Source: Saccharibacillus alkalitolerans (GTDB lineage: Bacteria > Bacillota > Bacilli > Paenibacillales > Paenibacillaceae). Taken from it: DNA of 64,000 nucleotides. Of this stretch, positions 8,387 to 17,422 are shown piece by piece (the first letter of the stretch is position 1; each line of letters opens with the position of its first letter). The notes below the pieces were generated by a model. That model did not search any database and had not been told where the DNA came from. It worked only from the letters and a program-made list of their open reading frames with translations. The DNA is taken from assembly GCF_011090185.1 (NCBI RefSeq), contig NZ_JAAFGS010000003.1, positions 558,001 through 622,000 on the forward strand, read 5' to 3'. A program made the position numbers and the translations under genes.

Positions 8387-8783
8387 GAATTCACTTCCGT
8401 CCTGCTGGGATGTCATATAATCGGATCATTCTCACCTTCGTTTAGATTCTACGCCGGCCAGCTAACTCCTGCCGCGCTTCGTCAAAATGAGACAAATTTC
8501 TTTTATGCGCGGAGAAACAGGTTTCTCTTCCGGAACCCGTTTTCTCTGCTTATGCTTTGTTCGCCGCCCGACGGACCCGGAGCGGAAAAGGCCGTTTTTT
8601 TAGCTTTTTCATCATACTTAAGGCAACTTGCAAAGTAAAGCGGAAATACCGCTTTTGTATGACAAATATCACAGCTGCTTTTCGGGATATAATGATACAT
8701 TACAAAAAACTAACTGATATTCATTCTCATTCAACCGCGGGATCGACCGGTATCGGACACCGCTATTTTATAGGAGGAATCCA
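8387..8783. other. Intergenic region before feoA
   Basis: No convincing gene is seen. It separates the divergent GGDEF-EAL gene and feoA and holds a TATAAT element (8688-8693), a Fur box (8715-8729) and the feoA ribosome site AGGAGG. A 65-codon frame on the minus strand (8503-8700) has no ribosome site and was not accepted. Confidence 0.6.
8715..8729. promoter_or_regulatory. Fur box in front of feoA-feoB
   Basis: TGATATTCATTCTCA matches the Bacillus 7-1-7 Fur consensus TGATAATNATTATCA at 12 of the 14 specified positions. It lies 69 bp upstream of the feoA start and about 20 bp after a TATAAT element, a normal place for repression by Fur with iron. Confidence 0.75.
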
Positions 8784-9044
8784 ATGTTTCGACAACAGGC
8801 AGTAGAAGGCCGGCGCCAGGCGCTGGCAAGCGTAAAGCCCGGCGATTCCGCCGAAGTCCGCGGATTGAACGGCATCAGCCCTATGCTGCGCCGCCGGCTG
8901 CGCGATTTGGGCGTTGCGGAGGGAAGCGTGCTGACGGTGCTTCGCCTGGGACCGTTCGGCGGTCCGCTGACCTTCGAATGCGCCGGACAGCATATCGGCA
9001 TTCGCAGGGAAGAAGCCGGACGCATGGAGGTCGCCCCGCTATGA
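8784..9044 (+). CDS. feoA: Ferrous iron transport protein A
   Basis: An 86-residue SH3-like FeoA domain protein, shown by 'VRGLNGISPMLRRRLRDLGVAEGSVLTVLRLGPFGGP' and 'HIGIRREEAGRMEV'. FeoA is a small cytoplasmic partner that supports the FeoB transporter. AGGAGG is 7 bp before the ATG. The stop overlaps the feoB start as ATGA. A Fur box upstream fits induction under iron limitation. Confidence 0.93.
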   Translation: MFRQQAVEGRRQALASVKPGDSAEVRGLNGISPMLRRRLRDLGVAEGSVLTVLRLGPFGGPLTFECAGQHIGIRREEAGRMEVAPL

Positions 9045-11059
9045 ATCAATTCGCTCTCGTCGGCAATCCCAACACCGGGAAAACTTCGCTGTTCAACACG
9101 CTTACCCGTTCGTACGAGACGGTAGGCAATTGGTCGGGCGTGACGGTCGAGAAAAGAGTCGGCACGCTGCGCGGACGCGGCGGCCGGCTCATCGATCTGC
9201 CGGGACTGTATTCGCTGCTGCCGCTTACCCCGGACGAAGGCGTAGCCGCTCGCTTTTTAATGGAAGAAACGCCTTCTTCCATTCTTAATATCGTTGACGC
9301 CTCGCAGTTGGAACGCAATCTGTACTTGACGATCCAACTGCTGGAATGCGGGCGTCCGATGCTGATCGGACTCAACATGGTCGACGTGGCCCGCAGCCGA
9401 AACATCGCGGTCGACGCGGGCGCGCTGCAGCGCGAACTGGGCGTTCCCGTCGTGCCCATCGTCGCCCGCAAAGGAACGGGCTGCGCCGAAGTCCTGCACG
9501 CTCTGGGCGGGCTCGAAGCTTCTCGAAGCGGCGGCTTCCGGATCGACTACGGTCCCGCAGTCGAAGCGGGAGCGGCGCGCCTTGCGGCTCTGCTGAGCTC
9601 AGGAGGGACGGCCTCCGCTTCGGATCCCCGCTGGACGGCGCTGCAGCTGCTGGAAGGCAACGAAGCGGTACGCGCTTCGCTGCCGGCGGCCGTTCGACCG
9701 GCCGAAGTCGATTCGATTCTGGAGCAGACCGCGGAAGAACTGGAATCTTCGGGCCTTGAAAGCGACATCCCCTCCTATCTGCGCAGAATACGCACGGAAC
9801 GCATCGCGCAGATCTGCCGGAGCGCCCTGGACCGTTCCGGGCAGCGTCTCCATACGGCAACCGAGCGGATCGACGCGATCGTGACCCACCGGATCCTCGG
9901 CATTCCTCTTTTTCTGGCTCTCATGTTCCTGATCTTCAAGCTGACGTTCGACTGGCTGGGCAGCCTGCTGTCCGACGTGCTGGACGGCTTTATTTCGGGC
10001 TCTCTCAGCGGCGCGATTTCAACCGCGCTGACCTGGCTTGGCGCTTCGCCGTTCACGCATGCGCTCGTCGTCGACGGCATCGTGGGCGGAGTCGGCGGCG
10101 TGCTGGTGTTCCTGCCGCAGATCTGCATTCTGTTTCTGCTGATTTCATTCATCGAAGACTCCGGCTACATGGCCCGGATCACGCTGTTGATGGACCGGAC
10201 GATGGAAGCCGTCGGACTCAGCGGCAAAGCGTTCATTCCGTTCATTATCGGTTTCGGCTGCAACGTGCCCGCGATTATGGCCGCTCGAACGATGGAACAG
10301 CGCAAAGACCGGCTGCTGACGACGATGCTCGTGCCTCTCATGTCCTGCTCCGCCCGGCTTCCGGTATATGCGCTGTTCGCCGGCGTGTTTTTCGCTTCGA
10401 ACCGCGCTCTTGTCGTCATGGGACTGTATTTGCTGGGCATGGTACTCGCTCTTGCGCTGGCCAAGCTGTTTTCCCGCACTCTGCTGAAAAGCGAACCGTC
10501 CCTCTTCATCGTCGAACTTCCTCCTTACCGCATGCCGCAGCCGCTGTCGCTGCTGCGCATGACATGGGAGAAAGTCAAAGGATTTCTCCGCAAGGCGGGC
10601 ACGATCATTCTGGCCGGCTCGATCATCATCTGGTTCCTTTCGAATACGGGGCCGGGCGGCGTAGGCGTCGATATGAACGAGAGCTTTCTCGCCTCCATCG
10701 GCGGCGCGCTGGCCGGGCTGCTGAAGCCTATCGGCTTCGGTACGTGGCAGGCGGGCGCGGCTCTTATTACCGGATTCATGGCCAAAGAAGTCGTCGTTTC
10801 CACTATGAATATCATTTATCAGGTTCCCGACATGGCCGGGCTGGAACACCAGGTCGCCATGGCTTTTACTCCGCTGCAGGCGTTCAGCTTCATCGCCTTC
10901 ATTCTGCTGTACATCCCCTGCCTGGCGACGGTCGGCGTAATCCGTAAAGAAACGGCTTCATGGCGCTGGACCTTTTTCTCGATGGGCTATTCGCTGGTGC
11001 TCGCTTACATCGTCGCGCTGATCATTTACCAGGGCGGCAGACTGGTCGGTCTCGTCTGA
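9041..11059 (+). CDS. feoB: Ferrous iron transporter FeoB
   Basis: A 672-residue inner-membrane Fe2+ importer. The N-terminal G domain has G1 'GNPNTGKT' at about residue 8, G3 'DLPGLYS' and the G4-like 'LNMVDVA'. A helical guanine-dissociation-inhibitor-like region follows. The membrane part holds the two Gate motifs, including 'GFGCNVPAIMAARTM' and 'MSCSARLPVYALF', with the conserved Cys residues. Start at 9041 overlaps the feoA stop and has GGAGG upstream. It forms an operon with feoA and the Cys-rich protein downstream. Confidence 0.95.
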   Translation: MNQFALVGNPNTGKTSLFNTLTRSYETVGNWSGVTVEKRVGTLRGRGGRLIDLPGLYSLLPLTPDEGVAARFLMEETPSSILNIVDASQLERNLYLTIQLLECGRPMLIGLNMVDVARSRNIAVDAGALQRELGVPVVPIVARKGTGCAEVLHALGGLEASRSGGFRIDYGPAVEAGAARLAALLSSGGTASASDPRWTALQLLEGNEAVRASLPAAVRPAEVDSILEQTAEELESSGLESDIPSYLRRIRTERIAQICRSALDRSGQRLHTATERIDAIVTHRILGIPLFLALMFLIFKLTFDWLGSLLSDVLDGFISGSLSGAISTALTWLGASPFTHALVVDGIVGGVGGVLVFLPQICILFLLISFIEDSGYMARITLLMDRTMEAVGLSGKAFIPFIIGFGCNVPAIMAARTMEQRKDRLLTTMLVPLMSCSARLPVYALFAGVFFASNRALVVMGLYLLGMVLALALAKLFSRTLLKSEPSLFIVELPPYRMPQPLSLLRMTWEKVKGFLRKAGTIILAGSIIIWFLSNTGPGGVGVDMNESFLASIGGALAGLLKPIGFGTWQAGAALITGFMAKEVVVSTMNIIYQVPDMAGLEHQVAMAFTPLQAFSFIAFILLYIPCLATVGVIRKETASWRWTFFSMGYSLVLAYIVALIIYQGGRLVGLV

Positions 11060-11084
11060 ATCCCGGCAGAAAGGAAGATTCCTT

Positions 11085-11282
11085 ATGATCAACTGGATTA
11101 TCATCGGACTGGCGTTCGCTTATTCCGTTTATGTCCTCGTTCGTTTCTGGAAAAAAAGCAAAAGAGGCGCCTGCGCGGGCTGTGCGGTCCAAGCCGGCGG
11201 ACAGACTCCCGCCGGCTGTCCCGGCTGCGCTTCCGGCCTGTCGGAGGAAGCGCTGGAAGCGATACGAAGCCGCCGCGCCTGA
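11085..11282 (+). CDS. FeoB-associated Cys-rich membrane protein
   Basis: A 65-residue protein with one N-terminal transmembrane helix (residues 2-20), a basic stretch, then 'CAGCAVQAGGQTPAGCPGCASG' with two CxxC pairs. This is the layout of the FeoB_associated family found after feoB in many Bacillota; it is the likely equivalent of FeoC in these bacteria. The role (metal or redox contact with FeoB) is not established. AAAGGAAG precedes the ATG, and it ends the feo operon. Confidence 0.85.
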   Translation: MINWIIIGLAFAYSVYVLVRFWKKSKRGACAGCAVQAGGQTPAGCPGCASGLSEEALEAIRSRRA

Positions 11283-11307
11283 CCGGCCGATAGATTGATG
11301 GCATCCC

Positions 11308-11348
11308 AAAAACCCCGAAGCTCCGGCAGCCGGAACTTCGGGGTTTTG
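11308..11348. terminator. Bidirectional terminator between feo and the DUF58/DUF4129 cluster
   Basis: A long inverted repeat with arms AAAACCCCGAAG-CTCCGG and CCGGAA-CTTCGGGGTTTT (one mismatch) and T runs on both sides. It serves the feo operon on plus and the DUF4129 gene on minus. Confidence 0.85.
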
Positions 11349-11390
11349 ACCGTTCATGCCGCGGCCGGGGCAAATCGAAACTTTTCCTTA

Positions 11391-12629
11391 TTAGCGGTCG
11401 GCTCCGCGGTCTTTCGCGTAACGGCTTCGGTTATAGTCCCGGATCAACTCGTCCACCTCGGCGGAATCGTATTCGCGATAAGCAGGACGGGACGCGATTT
11501 CCCTTCCCGTCTCGGTCGGCGTCAGCTCGGGACGAAACCGGTAACCGCGGCGCACCGCTTCGCGTACCAACCGAACATAGTCTTTTCTCGGCCCATCGGG
11601 CGGCTCGGGCGGCAGAACCGCCCGTTTCCGGATCCGCTTGGGTCGATGCTCCATTTTCTCCGTCATATCGACATAAGCTTCAGGTTCCTTGCGCCGCAGG
11701 GGCTGCGCCGTAATCCGCAGATTCGCAAGCAGCCGTTTGAACCAGTCGGGCAGCCAGCGCGCCAGCAGCACGTACAAGATGCGCAGGACGATAATTACTG
11801 CGGCCGCGATCATCAGAATCACTGCCACCCGAACGAGCCAGATGACCACCAATTCTTGATTGCGGGAAATGACGTCTCCCTGCTCGCTGGGAACGTCGGC
11901 TAATTCAGGGTCCGATGATTCCGGTACAGACGGCGGAGGCATTTCCCGGTCCCCGGAAACGTCCCATTGAAGCAGCCGCTTCAGCAGCCGGAACAATTCC
12001 GCGAGCAGGACGGGCAGCCGGCTTGCCCCGCCGACCAGCAGAATCAGAAGCAGCAGACCGGACATAAAGCCTCGATTGATACGCCGAAGGCGGTCTTTCG
12101 GAATCGGTTCGTCTTCCGCCAGTCCCCCCGCCTCTCGCAGCCTTCGCGAGTTCCAGCGCAGAAGCAGCAGCATGCCCGTTAGCGTGCCGGCGGCATAAAG
12201 AGACAGCGAATAGGGATACAGCGGGCCGGGACGCAGGGAGACCGCGTACAGAATAAGTCCGGCCAGCAGCCAGACGCAGAAGATAAACGTCTCGCGGCGG
12301 CTCCGGGTCGCCCGCATGCCTCCGTATGCGCCCGCCTCCCCCGCAGCCAGCAGCAGAAGCAAAAGCGGAATGCCGCGGGCTCCGATTCCGCCCGCCGCGA
12401 CCGCCAGTATGGACACGGCGGCCGGCAGGAACGCGCCCGCCAGATAAGCCGGCTCCCGGCGAAGACGGCGCCCCGCATAGTCGCCCGCGAACAAACACAG
12501 AAAAACCAGCAAAGCCGATACGTAAGGTTGGATCTCCGTAACGTATACGGAAAAGGCCAAGACCAGCGGATAGCTCATCACCGTCGTTTGAAAGGCGGCA
12601 CCGGCCGATTCGGCCAACTGTTTTTTCAT
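11391..12629 (-). CDS. DUF4129 membrane protein, second copy
   Basis: A 412-residue membrane protein: about five or six N-terminal helices, a Pro/Glu-rich extracytoplasmic stretch, one more helix near residue 295, then a basic cytoplasmic tail ending in the DUF4129 pattern 'YVRLVREAVRRGYRF...LTPTETGREI...EVDELIRDYNRSRY'. DUF4129 proteins accompany MoxR ATPases and DUF58 proteins; a link with transglutaminase-like or envelope functions is proposed for the family but not proven. No transglutaminase Cys-His-Asp motif is seen here. GGAGGTG precedes the ATG at 12629, which overlaps the stop of the preceding DUF58 gene. It is a diverged paralogue of the gene at 13924-15195. Confidence 0.8.
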   Translation of the reverse strand: MKKQLAESAGAAFQTTVMSYPLVLAFSVYVTEIQPYVSALLVFLCLFAGDYAGRRLRREPAYLAGAFLPAAVSILAVAAGGIGARGIPLLLLLLAAGEAGAYGGMRATRSRRETFIFCVWLLAGLILYAVSLRPGPLYPYSLSLYAAGTLTGMLLLLRWNSRRLREAGGLAEDEPIPKDRLRRINRGFMSGLLLLILLVGGASRLPVLLAELFRLLKRLLQWDVSGDREMPPPSVPESSDPELADVPSEQGDVISRNQELVVIWLVRVAVILMIAAAVIIVLRILYVLLARWLPDWFKRLLANLRITAQPLRRKEPEAYVDMTEKMEHRPKRIRKRAVLPPEPPDGPRKDYVRLVREAVRRGYRFRPELTPTETGREIASRPAYREYDSAEVDELIRDYNRSRYAKDRGADR

Positions 12630-13777
12630 GCGCCCACCTCCTCCGCGCGGTTCTCGCGTTCCGCGTCTTCCGCTTGTCGTTCGTCCATTCCCCGGGCGGG
12701 CGGCGGACTTCCCGGATGAATAACGCTCACTTTGTGCCCCCGGCTTTCCAACCTGTCGACCGCCTGACCGATCCCGGCCGAACCGGCGGCGCTGATGACC
12801 ACGTAATCTCGCGGGCTTTCTGTCCGTCTGCTTTCTTGCAGGAGGCATTCCTCCAGCGATTGCCGAGACTTCAATCGTATTCCGGCCAGCGCCTCCATGA
12901 TTGCCCCTCGCTGCGCCGCGCCGCCGGCCGGAGCAATCCGCTCCGCGGACAGCGTGTGCGCGTTATGGATCAGTCCGACGGGAATGCCCTGCCGGATCAG
13001 TCCTTCGGCGCCGGTGGCCGCCACGCTGATTGCGTGTTCCGCTTCTTCTTCGCCGCTTCCCTCCTGAAGGCCGAGAACGACGCGTCCGATGTCAAGGACG
13101 ATCATAACCTGCGGATCGGCGGAATGACCTTGCCGGTACGCCTGCAGAGTGCCGGTGCGGGCGCTCGATTTCCAGTGAATCCGGTTCATCGGATCTCCGG
13201 GCGCGTATTCCCGGGACCCTTCGATCAGGAAGGGATCTTCCAAAATCCAGCGGCGTACCGAAAATTCTCCCTGCCAGCTGCGCCAATCCGAAGGCATCTT
13301 CATCTCCTGCAGCAGACGCGGGTATACCACCAGGGGGCTCTCCACATGCACCGAATTCGAGCGCATTACAAAGCCGAGCAGGTCGCCGGAAGTCATGAAC
13401 ACGGTGGACAGCCGGTAGATGCCCCGATTCTCGCATACGACGAAGTGTTTTCTCGTCACCCGCTGCCGGGGCATCAGCGCAAACCCGCTGGTATGCGTCT
13501 GGTAGACGCTGCCCAAATTCAGTTTGGGCGTCTCCGCGCCTTTCCGGCCGCGAAAGCGGAACACGGCCGGAAACTCCGCTTCCAGCTTAAGCCAGGGAAC
13601 CGGCAGCCGCTTATCGTTCTCGATCACTTCGATCAGTTCCAAGTCCTCGCCCGCATAGCAGGAAGCTCGGCTGAAGCTTCGGTTGTAGCGAATACGGCGC
13701 ATGGAGGCGCGGCCGATTACTACGCTCTGCAGGCCGGCCAGCAGCACACCGGCCAGAATCATTCCTAATAAAGCCAA
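12626..13777 (-). CDS. DUF58 domain protein, second copy
   Basis: A 383-residue protein with a hydrophobic N-terminus (about residues 2-22) and a DUF58 (von Willebrand A-like) region marked by 'REYAPGDPMNRIHWKSSARTGTLQAYRQ' and 'VMIVLDIG'. The start is TTG at 13777: GGGGGAA precedes it at good spacing, and the resulting N-terminus MALLG is identical to that of the ATG-started paralogue at 16349. It has its own promoter at 13833-13862. Function in the MoxR/DUF58 family is unknown beyond chaperone or complex-assembly proposals. Confidence 0.82.
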   Translation of the reverse strand: MALLGMILAGVLLAGLQSVVIGRASMRRIRYNRSFSRASCYAGEDLELIEVIENDKRLPVPWLKLEAEFPAVFRFRGRKGAETPKLNLGSVYQTHTSGFALMPRQRVTRKHFVVCENRGIYRLSTVFMTSGDLLGFVMRSNSVHVESPLVVYPRLLQEMKMPSDWRSWQGEFSVRRWILEDPFLIEGSREYAPGDPMNRIHWKSSARTGTLQAYRQGHSADPQVMIVLDIGRVVLGLQEGSGEEEAEHAISVAATGAEGLIRQGIPVGLIHNAHTLSAERIAPAGGAAQRGAIMEALAGIRLKSRQSLEECLLQESRRTESPRDYVVISAAGSAGIGQAVDRLESRGHKVSVIHPGSPPPARGMDERQAEDAERENRAEEVGA

Positions 13778-13832
13778 AGCTTCCCCCTCTTTCGTCGGGA
13801 CAATGTATCGCCCTTTATTTCCTTATCTCTCC

Positions 13833-13862
13833 ATTATAACCTTCTAACCGGTCTACTGGCAA
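13833..13862 (-). promoter_or_regulatory. Promoter of the second DUF58/DUF4129 pair
   Basis: On the minus strand TTGCCA and TATAAT are separated by 18 bp. It sits between the terminator of the upstream unit and the TTG start at 13777, so the second pair can be transcribed independently of moxR. Confidence 0.7.
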
Positions 13863-13908
13863 AGGCATGTAAGCTTGCTTATGCCACATCCCGAACGCGT
13901 CCGAAACC

Positions 13909-13939
13909 AAAAAAGGAGAAGCGCTATTCGCGCTTCTCC
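13909..13939 (-). terminator. Terminator at the end of the first DUF4129 gene
   Basis: GGAGAAGCGC and GCGCTTCTCC form a perfect 10-bp stem with a 5-nt loop followed by six T on the minus strand. The stem includes the stop codon of the DUF4129 gene (13924-13926). Confidence 0.85.
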
Positions 13940-15195
13940 CCGTGTCCGTAACGCGCATGATTATACCGCTCGACCAACCGGTCCAGTTCCTCCGCGGAAA
14001 GCTCGGTGTATTTCCCCGCGGAGAGCTCCCGGCCGTTTTCTGCCGGCGTGCGGCTCGGCAGAAACGGAAATCCCTTCCTCGCCGCATTCATAAGGACACT
14101 GCGGTAACGCAGTCTGGGGTCTTCGCCGACATATTCGGGTTCGCGGCGGCCGAAACGGAAGCGGCGCTTTTTCGATCCCGTCTTCTCTTCGGCCAGCTTC
14201 TCCGCCTTATCGGTATAATTCTTGCCGTCCTGCGAAGCCCGAATTTCCCGCATCAGTCCGAATCTTGCCGCAATCTTGCGAATGAGATTGCGCAGACCGT
14301 TCGGCAGCCAGCGTCCGAACAGCCGATAGAGCAGCCAGCCGATCACGATCACCAGTACAATGAAGAACAGGATTCGAAGCGAGTACCCGACCGCTTTCAG
14401 CCATAACGGCGTTTCTCCGCTCTCTCCAAGCTGCCCCAGCTGCGAATAGTCCGCGGCCGGCAGCGGCGAATCCGGCGCAAAATCCGGTTGGGCCGGCGGG
14501 CCGGCGAAGATCGACATCCACCATTCGCGAATGGCGTTCAGGATGCCGGTCGGGCCGCCGACCAAGCCGGCTGCGACGACAAGCGCCGCTACGATCCAGG
14601 TGAGGCGCCGGTTCGCCGTCAGCACGCTGCCGAGCGCGGACGTTTCCTGTCCGGCGGCGTCCCTGACCCGGTCGCCGTTGACCAGAAGCAGCGTCAGCGC
14701 AAGCAGCAAAACGGATACCGTATAGAGCAGCGGACGATAATTTTCCAGATCCGGCGTATTCCCCGCATATACGTACAGGATCAGCAGGGCGGCAATCCCG
14801 CTCAGCGGAATCCGCAGCTGCATATTGTCCCACAGCTGCCTGCGCCCCGTCATCAGCCCTCGCAAAGCCGCCAGCAGCAGCACGGCGGCGCCGATCCCCC
14901 GAACAAGCGTGCCGCCCGGCAGAAACAGTCCAAGCAGCAGAGCGGCCGCGAAAGGCAGCAGGGTCGCCCAGCCGGCCAGCCGATTTTCCGCCTGCCTCAA
15001 GCCGATCAGGCTGGCACAGAGATGCAGCGCAAGCAGCGGCAGAAGCAGCAGCAGATCCGGCAGTTTCAGCAGATAATGCGCAAGCAGCACGGCAGGGGCA
15101 TAGACCGACATCGTTTCCAGCAGCGAATAAGCGGCCGGACGCCCGAATCCCTGCAGCAGAGGACGGCGTTCCCGAGCTTCGGCATTCGTCTTCAT
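13924..15195 (-). CDS. DUF4129 membrane protein, first copy
   Basis: A 423-residue membrane protein: six or seven N-terminal helices, a Pro-rich segment ('FAGPPAQPDFAPDSPLPAADYSQ'), a further helix at about 275-295, then a basic tail with the DUF4129 pattern 'LRYRSVLMNAARKGFPF...RTPAENGREL...AEELDRLVERYNHARYG'. The start overlaps the stop of the DUF58 gene by 4 bp. The order and architecture match the second copy at 11391-12629, but similarity outside the C-terminus is low by eye, so any duplication is not recent. Confidence 0.8.
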   Translation of the reverse strand: MKTNAEARERRPLLQGFGRPAAYSLLETMSVYAPAVLLAHYLLKLPDLLLLLPLLALHLCASLIGLRQAENRLAGWATLLPFAAALLLGLFLPGGTLVRGIGAAVLLLAALRGLMTGRRQLWDNMQLRIPLSGIAALLILYVYAGNTPDLENYRPLLYTVSVLLLALTLLLVNGDRVRDAAGQETSALGSVLTANRRLTWIVAALVVAAGLVGGPTGILNAIREWWMSIFAGPPAQPDFAPDSPLPAADYSQLGQLGESGETPLWLKAVGYSLRILFFIVLVIVIGWLLYRLFGRWLPNGLRNLIRKIAARFGLMREIRASQDGKNYTDKAEKLAEEKTGSKKRRFRFGRREPEYVGEDPRLRYRSVLMNAARKGFPFLPSRTPAENGRELSAGKYTELSAEELDRLVERYNHARYGHGEKRE

Positions 15196-16349
15196 AACGC
15201 GGCCTCCTCTCCGAACGAAGCAGCTTCGCGCTGTCCCGACGAGCGAATGCCGGACGCCGCCACATTCGCTCCGTCGGCCGAAAATCCCGTGACGCCGACC
15301 CGGTGACCGAGCTGTTCCAGCGACGCTATCGCTTCTTCCACCTTCGACGAGCGATGGGCCGTTACGATCAAATAATCGATCGGTTCCCTGAACTCGCGCT
15401 GCGCCTCCAGCTGCATCAGTTCGTGGAACGGCAGGCGGGACTTCAATTCGAAGCCCGCCATGGCTTCCAGCATCCGGCCCAGATGCACGGGTCCGTAGTC
15501 CGTGTCGAGACGATACCCCGCTTCCCCAAGCTGCGATTCTCCGTTATGGGCGAACCCCGCGGGCATGCCCTGACCGATCAGCGAAGCGGCGCAGGTCGCC
15601 GCCAGCGACAGCTGCCGTTCGACCAGCCCCTTACGGGTCACGACGCTCCACATCGTTTCCGAATCTTCGACATTCAACAGAATCATGACGCGCGGGTCGG
15701 CCGAATACCCGCTTTTGTGTACCTGAAGCCGACCGGTACGCGCGCTGGCTTTCCAATGAATCCGGTTCATCGGATCGCTCTGCGCGTATTCCCTGACTCC
15801 GGTGATCAGAAAAGGATCTTCGACGATCCAGCGCCGAACCGCAAGCTCGCCCTGCCATGTTTTCCAGGAAATCGGCAGCTCGCCGTCGCCCAGCATCCGG
15901 GGATGAATGACCATGCGCGCGTGCAGGTCGATTTTTTTTGAAGGCGCATACATTCCGAAGAGGTCGCCGCCGGTCATCGTCGCGCTTTCGATCGGATAGA
16001 TCCCTCTCTCCCGACAGGTGATGCGATGCGTTCGCGTGATTTTGGTTCGGGCCGGCAGGGTAAACAGGCTCGCATGGTTTTGATAAATATTTCCTTCGCT
16101 TACGCTCGTATCGGAACTGCGGGTAAAGGACAGCGCCGAAGGAAGCATCGATTCCAAGCGCAGCCAAGGCACAGGCAGGCGTTTGCGGTTGGAGATCGTC
16201 TCGACCATCTCGATTCGCTCTCCCTCCCGGCAGACGTATTTGCTGAAATCGCGCCGGTAATCGAGCCGGCTCAAAGCCGGCCGACCCAAAATCCAACCCT
16301 GCGCGATGACGATGAGCCCGACCAGGATCAAAAATCCGAGCAGCGCCAT
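15192..16349 (-). CDS. DUF58 domain protein, first copy
   Basis: A 385-residue DUF58 protein beginning MALLGFLILVGLIVIAQGW (N-terminal membrane anchor) with the family core 'REYAQSDPMNRIHWKASARTGRLQVHKSGYSADPRVMILL'. It starts one base after the moxR stop and overlaps the next gene by 4 bp, so moxR, DUF58 and DUF4129 are translationally coupled. Clear paralogue of 12626-13777. Confidence 0.85.
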   Translation of the reverse strand: MALLGFLILVGLIVIAQGWILGRPALSRLDYRRDFSKYVCREGERIEMVETISNRKRLPVPWLRLESMLPSALSFTRSSDTSVSEGNIYQNHASLFTLPARTKITRTHRITCRERGIYPIESATMTGGDLFGMYAPSKKIDLHARMVIHPRMLGDGELPISWKTWQGELAVRRWIVEDPFLITGVREYAQSDPMNRIHWKASARTGRLQVHKSGYSADPRVMILLNVEDSETMWSVVTRKGLVERQLSLAATCAASLIGQGMPAGFAHNGESQLGEAGYRLDTDYGPVHLGRMLEAMAGFELKSRLPFHELMQLEAQREFREPIDYLIVTAHRSSKVEEAIASLEQLGHRVGVTGFSADGANVAASGIRSSGQREAASFGEEAAL

Positions 16350-17318
16350 TTATCTCACTTCGCTTTCCAGTCCCTCTTCGCTCGGCACGGGGACCCGATC
16401 CGACAGCTCGGCCAAGATGCGCTCGGCGGGATGATCCTGCAGATCGTAGCGATTGTTCAGCACCAGGCGATGGGCGCAGACCGGTACCAGCAGCTTTTTG
16501 ATATCGTCGGGCAAAATGTAATCGCGTCCCTTGAGGGCGGCGTAAGCCTGGCAGGCTCTCAGCAGGGATTGCGTGCCGCGCGGGCTGATGCCGAGCGCCA
16601 GTTCCGAATGGGCGCGCGAAGCGTCCGCCAGCGCCACGATATAATCGAGCAGGTCGTCGGTAATCGTGACCCGGCGGCACACGGCCTGCGCTTCGAGCAC
16701 CTCTTCCGCCGTCGCGGTCGTCGCGGCCGCTTCGGCCGCCAATCCGCCCGCCTGCACGGTACGCCGCAAAATCTCCCGCCCTTCCGGAGCCGAAGGATAA
16801 CCCAGCTTCATCCGGATCATAAAGCGGTCCATCTGCGCTTCCGGCAGCGGGAACGTTCCCTGGTTGTCGACCGGATTCTGCGTCGCCAGCACCATGAACG
16901 GCTGCTCCAGCTTCATCGTCTCTCCGTCGACGCTGATCTGGCGCTCCTCCATGCATTCCAGAAGGCTGGACTGGGTACGAGGCGTCGCCCGGTTGATTTC
17001 GTCGGCCAGCACGATGCGGGCGAACAGCGGCCCCGGCCGGAAATGGAATTCGCCGTCTTTTTGATTATAAAAATGAATGCCCGTCAAGTCCGAAGGCAGC
17101 AGGTCCGGCGTGAACTGAATGCGCTGGAAGCTGAGACTGAGCGAGGCCGCGAGGCTTTTGGCAAGCATCGTCTTCCCCGTGCCCGGCACGTCTTCGAGCA
17201 GTACGTGACCCGAAGCGAGCAGCGCGGTCAGCAGCAAATCCACTTCGTCTTCTTTTCCTACAATAATATTCCCGATATTTTGCTTAAGTCTCGATGCGAG
17301 GTCCTGTACGCTTTTCAT
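16350..17318 (-). CDS. MoxR-family AAA+ ATPase
   Basis: A 322-residue AAA+ ATPase of the MoxR group. Walker A is 'EDVPGTGKTMLAK' near residue 45, Walker B 'LADEINRATPRTQSSLLECMEE', sensor 1 'VLATQNPVDNQGTFPLPEAQMDRF', and a C-terminal lid region follows. MoxR ATPases act as chaperone-like machines with von Willebrand-type partners, here the adjacent DUF58 proteins. ATG 17318 has GGAGG just upstream; an in-frame codon at 17363 lacks one. First gene of the cluster, with promoter at 17423-17451. Confidence 0.9.
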   Translation of the reverse strand: MKSVQDLASRLKQNIGNIIVGKEDEVDLLLTALLASGHVLLEDVPGTGKTMLAKSLAASLSLSFQRIQFTPDLLPSDLTGIHFYNQKDGEFHFRPGPLFARIVLADEINRATPRTQSSLLECMEERQISVDGETMKLEQPFMVLATQNPVDNQGTFPLPEAQMDRFMIRMKLGYPSAPEGREILRRTVQAGGLAAEAAATTATAEEVLEAQAVCRRVTITDDLLDYIVALADASRAHSELALGISPRGTQSLLRACQAYAALKGRDYILPDDIKKLLVPVCAHRLVLNNRYDLQDHPAERILAELSDRVPVPSEEGLESEVR

Positions 17319-17422
17319 GAACGTTCCTCCGTCTTCCCTATGCCGCGCCTTGCATGAAGGCAAATCGCCGTCCGGGATATGTATTGGGATTCGTTTAACT
17401 TCCTGTTTCTTCCTACCTTTTT

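Noticed and set aside
8503-8700. 65-codon frame on the minus strand before feoA
   Set aside because: No ribosome site and no homology signal. It covers the feoA promoter region.
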